Assembly (NCBI RefSeq): GCF_900101825.1
Contig: NZ_FNAG01000001.1
Span: forward strand, 930,001-994,000
Origin: Aquimonas voraii
Lineage (GTDB): Bacteria > Pseudomonadota > Gammaproteobacteria > Xanthomonadales > Xanthomonadaceae
Length of the DNA: 64,000 nt
Reading direction: 5' to 3'
Below the pieces are notes generated by a model. The model did not search any database, had not been told where the DNA came from, and saw only the letters and a list, made by a program, of their open reading frames with translations. Shown one piece after another: positions 59,630 to 64,000 of this stretch (positions are counted from its first letter, which is position 1; every line of letters begins with the position of its first letter). Both the position numbers and the translations under genes were made by a program.

Positions 59630-62600
59630 GCAACTCGCTCCGCTCGCGCCATGAGCTGGTCGAGGTCGAGATTGATGCTGGTCACAGCCCAGTCAGGCTC
59701 TTGGGTGAAGGGCTGGCGCACGTAGAACGGCCCCTCGAACTGATCACCGTCGACGATCACGATGGCCAGAATGAATTTTTCCGACTGATTCAGGCCGTAC
59801 AGGATCTCGTTCCGCGTCACGGTAATCGTGGCTTGGCCCTTGGTGCGGCCCTTGACCTCGATGTGCCGCGACGGCGGCAGTCGACCGTCCAGCGGCTTCG
59901 GCAAACTGGTGATGTCCCAACCGCACTTGTCCGCGGACACGTCGATGACGTCGTGGCCCAGGGCGCGTTCTGCATCCATCACAGCGCGCATCGCCATTTG
60001 CTCGACGCGAGCCCGGGCGGCGGCGTCGGCCGACCAGCCCGACTGCCCTTTGCGTTGCAGCAGCAGCCCAGCAGGGATGATCAGCGAACCACCCAGGATG
60101 ACGGGAGTGGCTGAAATGACATGTCGCATTGCCAGCAGCTCTTTCTCGCGCGACTCACGGCGGGCTGTCAGGTCGTCGATGGTGCGGCGCACATTCTCCA
60201 ACGTCAGGCGCACGTCTTTTCCGGCGGCAATGTCGTCCTGCAGCTTGATGTAGCGGTCGGACCAGAAGTTGATTTCCTTGACCAGCCGTTCGTGCACGGC
60301 GGCCAGCGTCTTGTCGACCGTCTTCTCGCGGCGCGAACGCACCTCATCGAAGTGTTCGGGCACGAGGTGGGCCGAGGCATGCGCCAGCGCCACCTGTTCC
60401 AGATCCTTGGCGATCCAGGGCGCGGTCAGCACATCCTCGATGAGCGCCATGTCGTCCGCAGCGATCGGCTCCAGATCAAGGTGTGGCGCCCAGCCGGCGT
60501 TGATGGCGTTGCCCTTGGGGTCGATCTCGACGAACTGCATGCGACGAGAAACCAGATGCGAGGGATCAGCACCTTCCTTCACCGAGTGATCGATGATGAA
60601 CATCACCTTCGGCGCCAGACCCATGTCGCTGGGGTCGATCAGCACGGCCCCTTGCTTGAGCTTGTTGCGGTGGGCTTCGAGCACCAAATCCGTCACGGAC
60701 TGCATGAGCGGGTGCGCAGGGTGCAACAAGCTAGCCATGGGCGCACCGACGCGGTCGGTCAGCCGCACGAATTGCTTCTCGAAACAGACCCGCTCGTACC
60801 GGCGGAGCACAGGGTCTGCATTGCGGCGGTCGCGCCCGGTGATCTGGCGGTCACGCTCGCGAATGATGGCCGGCACATTGGTGATCTCGTAACGACCCTG
60901 CTCACGCGACCGCAGTTCGCCGCCCAGTTGCTGGAAAGCCTGACTGAAGAACGAGCGGATGAAGAAGGGCTGCAGCTTACGCGCCTCGGCCTTCTCCATT
61001 TCCTCCTTGACCGCGAAGAGGCGCTTCTCGTCCATTACCTCTTCGCACAGTGCGTTGCGCTTGATGATGTCTTCGAGGTGACGGGTATCGAGCGCGCCTT
61101 CCACCTTGCGCAGCAGTCGTGCACGGACCTCGGGATCTGAGCCGTAGCGGATGGCTTCGATCAGCAAGTCCTTCAGACTGCGGTCTTCGAACACCTCACC
61201 CAGGATGTCGAAAACGCGACCACCGAGGGCGGCGCGCTCAATCTCGAGCTTTTCGAAGAGGCGCTGAAACACGTCGCCTTCGCGCGTCTCGGACGCCACC
61301 ATGTTCCAAAGGTGGCAGACCTCGGTCTGACCGATGCGGTGGATTCGGCCGAAGCGCTGTTCCAATCGATTCGGGTTCCACGGCAGGTCGTAGTTGACCA
61401 TCAGGTTGGCGTTCTGCAAGTTCACGCCTTCACCGGCTGCGTCCGTGGCGACGAGTACGCGCGCAGCCGGGTCGTTGCGGAACATCTCCTGCACCTTGCG
61501 GCGCTCTTCGCGCTTGACGCCGCCGTGGATCATCACGACAGCCTCTTCGCTGCCGATTAGGCCGCGGATCTTCGTGGCGAGGTAGTTCAGCGTGTCGCGG
61601 TGCTCGGTGAAGATGATGAGCTTGCGTTGCCGACCAATAGCGTCGTGCATCTCCGGCGTGTCCTGCAGTAGGCGTGAGAGTTCATCCCACTTGCGGTCCT
61701 GACCGGAGTGCACGACCTGGCGGGCCTGCTCTTCCAAGGCTTCGAGGATGATGATCTCGGCCTCAAGCTCCTGGATGGTCTGCGCGGCGGTGGCCTGATC
61801 GACCACCGCTTCCTCGAAGTTCTCGTAGTCATCGGGCGACAGCGTGTCGGCCGATTCCCAAATGTCTTCGGGAACGCCGTTGGCGCCGGTACCGGCGAGG
61901 GTTTCTGCCAGCGACCGTCCCCGCTGACCCAGCTTCTCTTCCTCAACTCGACGCTTGAGCTTGTTGCGACGGCGTTTGAGCGACTGGTAGATCGCCTCTG
62001 GGCTCGACGCCAGCCGACGCTGCAGCGAAGTCAGTGCGAAACCAACGGTGCCCTTGCGCCCGCCGTCGGCCAACTGGTCTGCCTTGGCGAACTCGGTCTT
62101 CACGTACTCGGTCACCGCGGCGTACAGCGCGGCCTCCAAGTCGGACAGCTTGTAGTTGACGGTGTAGGCTCGACGCTCGGGGAACAGCGGGGTGCCGTCG
62201 AACTTGAGTAGGTCTTCCTTGACCATGCGGCGCATCAGATCGGTGACATCGACCTTGTGGGCGCCGTCTCGAAACTTGCCGTAGAAGCGGTCGGCATCCA
62301 GCAGCGACATGAACAGCTGGAAGTCCTCTTCCTTGCCGTTGTGCGGCGTGGCTGTCATCAACAGGAAGTGCCGAGTTATGGAGCCCAACAGCTCGCCGAG
62401 TTGGAAGCGCTTGGTCTTGTTGACCTTGTTGCCGAAGTAGCTGGCCGAGAGCTTATGCGCCTCGTCGACCACTACCAGATCCCAGTGCGACAGCCGTAGC
62501 TTCTCCTGCAGGTCTTCGGCGCGTGCCAACTGATCGACGCGAGCGACGAGCAGGTCGATGTCGTCGAAGGGATTGCCGCTGCGGGACTGCTCAACCTGCT

Positions 62601-63153
62601 CGCGCGAAAACAGCGTGAACGACAGCCCGAACTTCTCGAACATTTCGTCCTGCCACTGCTCGACGAGACTGCCGGGCGCGACGATCAGCACGCGCTTGGC
62701 GTCCGCGCGCATCAACAGCTCGCGGATGAACAGGCCAGCCATGATGGTCTTGCCGGCGCCGGGATCGTCTGCCAGCACATAGCGCAGCGGTTGGCGCGGC
62801 AGCATCGACTCGTAGACTGCGGTGATCTGGTGCGGTAGCGGCTCCACGTTCGACGTGTGCACTGCCATCATCGGATCGAACAGGTGAGCCAGGTTGATGC
62901 GATAGGCCTCGGCGGCGAGCTTGAAATCTTCGCCAGGCGCATCGAAAGCCCAAGGACGCCCTGCTTCCGCGAGCGAGAGTTTGATCTCGTCGGTGCGGAA
63001 CAACATGCGTTCCAGGAGCTTGCCGTCGGCGGTCTTGTAGTAGACGGTCAGGGCGTTGTCACCGACCGGCTCGGTCGTAACGATGCGCACCACCTGCCCG
63101 GGTTCCAGACCCGAGATGGCGGCATTCCTCTGGATCTGTTCGAGCTTCAGCAC
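59626..63153 (-). CDS. SNF2-type helicase with DUF3883-like C-terminus
   Basis: This 1175-residue protein has Walker A D-D-P-G-A-G-K-T at 129-136, D-E-A-H at 230-233 and L-L-M-T-A-T-P-H-N near 264-272. The second helicase domain has [24 protein letters not shown] and [10 protein letters not shown]. The C-terminal R-H-I-E-V-K-G-R segment is typical of DUF3883. Helicases of this type act in DISARM-like and related defence systems. It starts at GTG and is the longest gene of the operon. Confidence 0.92.
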   Translation of the reverse strand: MLKLEQIQRNAAISGLEPGQVVRIVTTEPVGDNALTVYYKTADGKLLERMLFRTDEIKLSLAEAGRPWAFDAPGEDFKLAAEAYRINLAHLFDPMMAVHTSNVEPLPHQITAVYESMLPRQPLRYVLADDPGAGKTIMAGLFIRELLMRADAKRVLIVAPGSLVEQWQDEMFEKFGLSFTLFSREQVEQSRSGNPFDDIDLLVARVDQLARAEDLQEKLRLSHWDLVVVDEAHKLSASYFGNKVNKTKRFQLGELLGSITRHFLLMTATPHNGKEEDFQLFMSLLDADRFYGKFRDGAHKVDVTDLMRRMVKEDLLKFDGTPLFPERRAYTVNYKLSDLEAALYAAVTEYVKTEFAKADQLADGGRKGTVGFALTSLQRRLASSPEAIYQSLKRRRNKLKRRVEEEKLGQRGRSLAETLAGTGANGVPEDIWESADTLSPDDYENFEEAVVDQATAAQTIQELEAEIIILEALEEQARQVVHSGQDRKWDELSRLLQDTPEMHDAIGRQRKLIIFTEHRDTLNYLATKIRGLIGSEEAVVMIHGGVKREERRKVQEMFRNDPAARVLVATDAAGEGVNLQNANLMVNYDLPWNPNRLEQRFGRIHRIGQTEVCHLWNMVASETREGDVFQRLFEKLEIERAALGGRVFDILGEVFEDRSLKDLLIEAIRYGSDPEVRARLLRKVEGALDTRHLEDIIKRNALCEEVMDEKRLFAVKEEMEKAEARKLQPFFIRSFFSQAFQQLGGELRSREQGRYEITNVPAIIRERDRQITGRDRRNADPVLRRYERVCFEKQFVRLTDRVGAPMASLLHPAHPLMQSVTDLVLEAHRNKLKQGAVLIDPSDMGLAPKVMFIIDHSVKEGADPSHLVSRRMQFVEIDPKGNAINAGWAPHLDLEPIAADDMALIEDVLTAPWIAKDLEQVALAHASAHLVPEHFDEVRSRREKTVDKTLAAVHERLVKEINFWSDRYIKLQDDIAAGKDVRLTLENVRRTIDDLTARRESREKELLAMRHVISATPVILGGSLIIPAGLLLQRKGQSGWSADAAARARVEQMAMRAVMDAERALGHDVIDVSADKCGWDITSLPKPLDGRLPPSRHIEVKGRTKGQATITVTRNEILYGLNQSEKFILAIVIVDGDQFEGPFYVRQPFTQEPDWAVTSINLDLDQLMARAERVA

Positions 63154-63184
63154 GGTGCGCCTCTTGTCGTTCCAACCCGATGGA

Positions 63185-63391
63185 TCAGGGCTTGCGCCGG
63201 TTGTAAGGCGACTGATTGGTGGGCTTGAGAGAGACGCTGGTCTCGCTTGCCTTGGCGCGTACCGAGTCTTCCGTTCGACCCATCTTCAGGCCGATGACAC
63301 GGGTGGGCGTGTTTTCCTTGGCGAGCTGCGCGAGCTGTTTAACGTCAGCAGGCGTCCACTGCTTGCCGTGGTTGGAAGGAGACTTAGCCAT
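63185..63391 (-). CDS. Small SANT/Myb-like DNA-binding protein
   Basis: This 68-residue basic protein has [16 protein letters not shown] (about 9-24), then [18 protein letters not shown]. This is the Trp-helix-turn-helix spacing of SANT/Myb-type domains. It precedes the helicase by 31 bases and has GGAAGGAG upstream. It may help target the system to DNA or regulate it. The call is based on the HTH pattern only. Confidence 0.7.
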   Translation of the reverse strand: MAKSPSNHGKQWTPADVKQLAQLAKENTPTRVIGLKMGRTEDSVRAKASETSVSLKPTNQSPYNRRKP

Positions 63392-63454
63392 GGTCGAACT
63401 CCTCGAAGGTGCGATGCTCAGGGGAAAAACAGGGATAGGTGATCGGCATCTTGG

Positions 63455-64000
63455 TCACCACTCCCTACTCGATTCGCCATACCCCGGCGCGAGCACCAGG
63501 TTGGTCACGCCATACAGCGCTTGGCGATTGCGCAGCCACAGGCGGTACTCGCCCCCTTTGAGGCTGTGGTTTTCGGTGCAGTCGACATTCCAGCGCCGCA
63601 ACAAGTAGCCCGCCAACGCGGCGCGGGCGCGAACCTTGAGAACGCCACGATCCATGCCGTACTCGGCCTCGATGGTGTCGGGGTGCTGGACGTTGGCAGG
63701 ATGCGGAACGAGCTCCAGCTCCGTGATCCGATTCCACTGAATGTCTTGACTGGGCGACTCGTCGTCACCGACCGAGCCGGCGACAATGCGAGCGTCATCA
63801 AGGCGCCCCAGAACGAAATCGCGGAACTCACGGCTGCGGCGGTCATAGGCACGGACGTGCCAACGCAAGCCGCTATCCGCCAGTGCGAAGGGAACGATTT
63901 CTCGCCTTGTGAGCCCGCTGGACAGTGCGCGGTAGGAGACTTCAACAGCGGAGCCCTGATGGATGGCGCGCGTCAACACCGACAGGATTTCCAGATCGAC
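63455..64000 (-). CDS. WYL domain regulator, C-terminal part (runs off the right edge)
   Basis: The last 180 or so codons are present and the frame is open to the window end. It has V-S-Y-R-A-L-S-S-G, I-V-P-F-A-L-A-D-S-G-L-R-W-H-V-R-A-Y-D (the WYL strand pattern) and F-R-D-F-V-L-G-R-L. The C-terminal part (C-x or winged helix region) ends in L-V-L-A-P-G-Y-G. WYL proteins such as BrxR and CapW repress defence operons and release when infection is sensed. It is upstream of all genes in the operon and on the same strand. The N-terminal HTH is beyond the edge. Confidence 0.85.
   Translation of the reverse strand, partial: VDLEILSVLTRAIHQGSAVEVSYRALSSGLTRREIVPFALADSGLRWHVRAYDRRSREFRDFVLGRLDDARIVAGSVGDDESPSQDIQWNRITELELVPHPANVQHPDTIEAEYGMDRGVLKVRARAALAGYLLRRWNVDCTENHSLKGGEYRLWLRNRQALYGVTNLVLAPGYGESSREW

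Noticed and set aside
60121-61140. Plus-strand frame of about 339 codons opposite the helicase
   Set aside because: It is antisense to conserved helicase motifs; codon use is poor and there is no ribosome site.
1-64000. tRNA genes as attachment sites, or rRNA
   Set aside because: I could find no cloverleaf with a CCA-like end or rRNA-like stretch, and a serine recombinase does not need a tRNA target.

Overview
The window is high-GC DNA, probably from a gammaproteobacterium. Xanthomonadales or a relative is my guess from gene content and codon use; there is no rRNA or other phylogenetic marker here to confirm it. Four blocks are visible. (1) Positions 1-2330 look like ordinary chromosome: the start of an MFS transporter gene (minus strand), a fluoride riboswitch followed by crcB and a DUF190 gene, and a lipoprotein e(P4)-type acid phosphatase with its own terminator. 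(2) Positions 2450-6950 are accessory genes: two unrecognised minus-strand genes diverging from an XRE regulator / ImmA-IrrE metallopeptidase / trypsin-like protease operon. (3) Positions about 7170-50100 are a nearly complete tailed prophage. (4) Positions about 50100-64000 are a minus-strand defence island that continues past the right edge.

Prophage layout. A DUF2924 / large serine recombinase / small-protein cassette (7237-9565) ends in a terminator. It is followed by an operator-rich region and an early plus-strand operon: HTH protein, a nuclease-inhibitor-like gene broken by a nonsense codon, BRO antirepressor, AAA ATPase, DUF669-like protein, RecB-type nuclease, P4-type primase-helicase, RuvC-like resolvase, and two ParB-methyltransferase fusions. 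A minus-strand cluster of small genes follows (20594-23515). The late region runs plus-strand: terminase small and large subunits, gpW, portal, S49 protease, decoration protein, major capsid protein, head-tail joining proteins, tail tube, G/GT-type frameshifted tail chaperones, tape measure, an unusual set of tail-tip proteins, and a holin/lysozyme/Rz/Rz1 lysis cassette. The head genes resemble lambda and the tail is that of a siphovirus.

The defence island reads, in transcription order: WYL regulator (partial), small SANT-like protein, SNF2-type helicase with a DUF3883-like end, HEPN protein with four zinc ribbons, DUF1156 adenine methyltransferase, DUF262-HNH nuclease, DUF499 ATPase. A TcmP gene follows, convergent with a Gp37/Gp68-type (DUF5131) gene. 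Six or seven consecutive genes overlap or nearly touch, so this looks like one multi-gene restriction/abortive system under WYL control.

The most unusual signal is a 32-bp element present seven times. Each copy lies 28-42 bp upstream of a start codon and in the same orientation relative to its gene: six copies in the minus-strand cluster and one in front of the recombinase cassette. It looks like a dedicated promoter or operator that ties those units into one regulon. The prophage ends (att sites) could not be determined.
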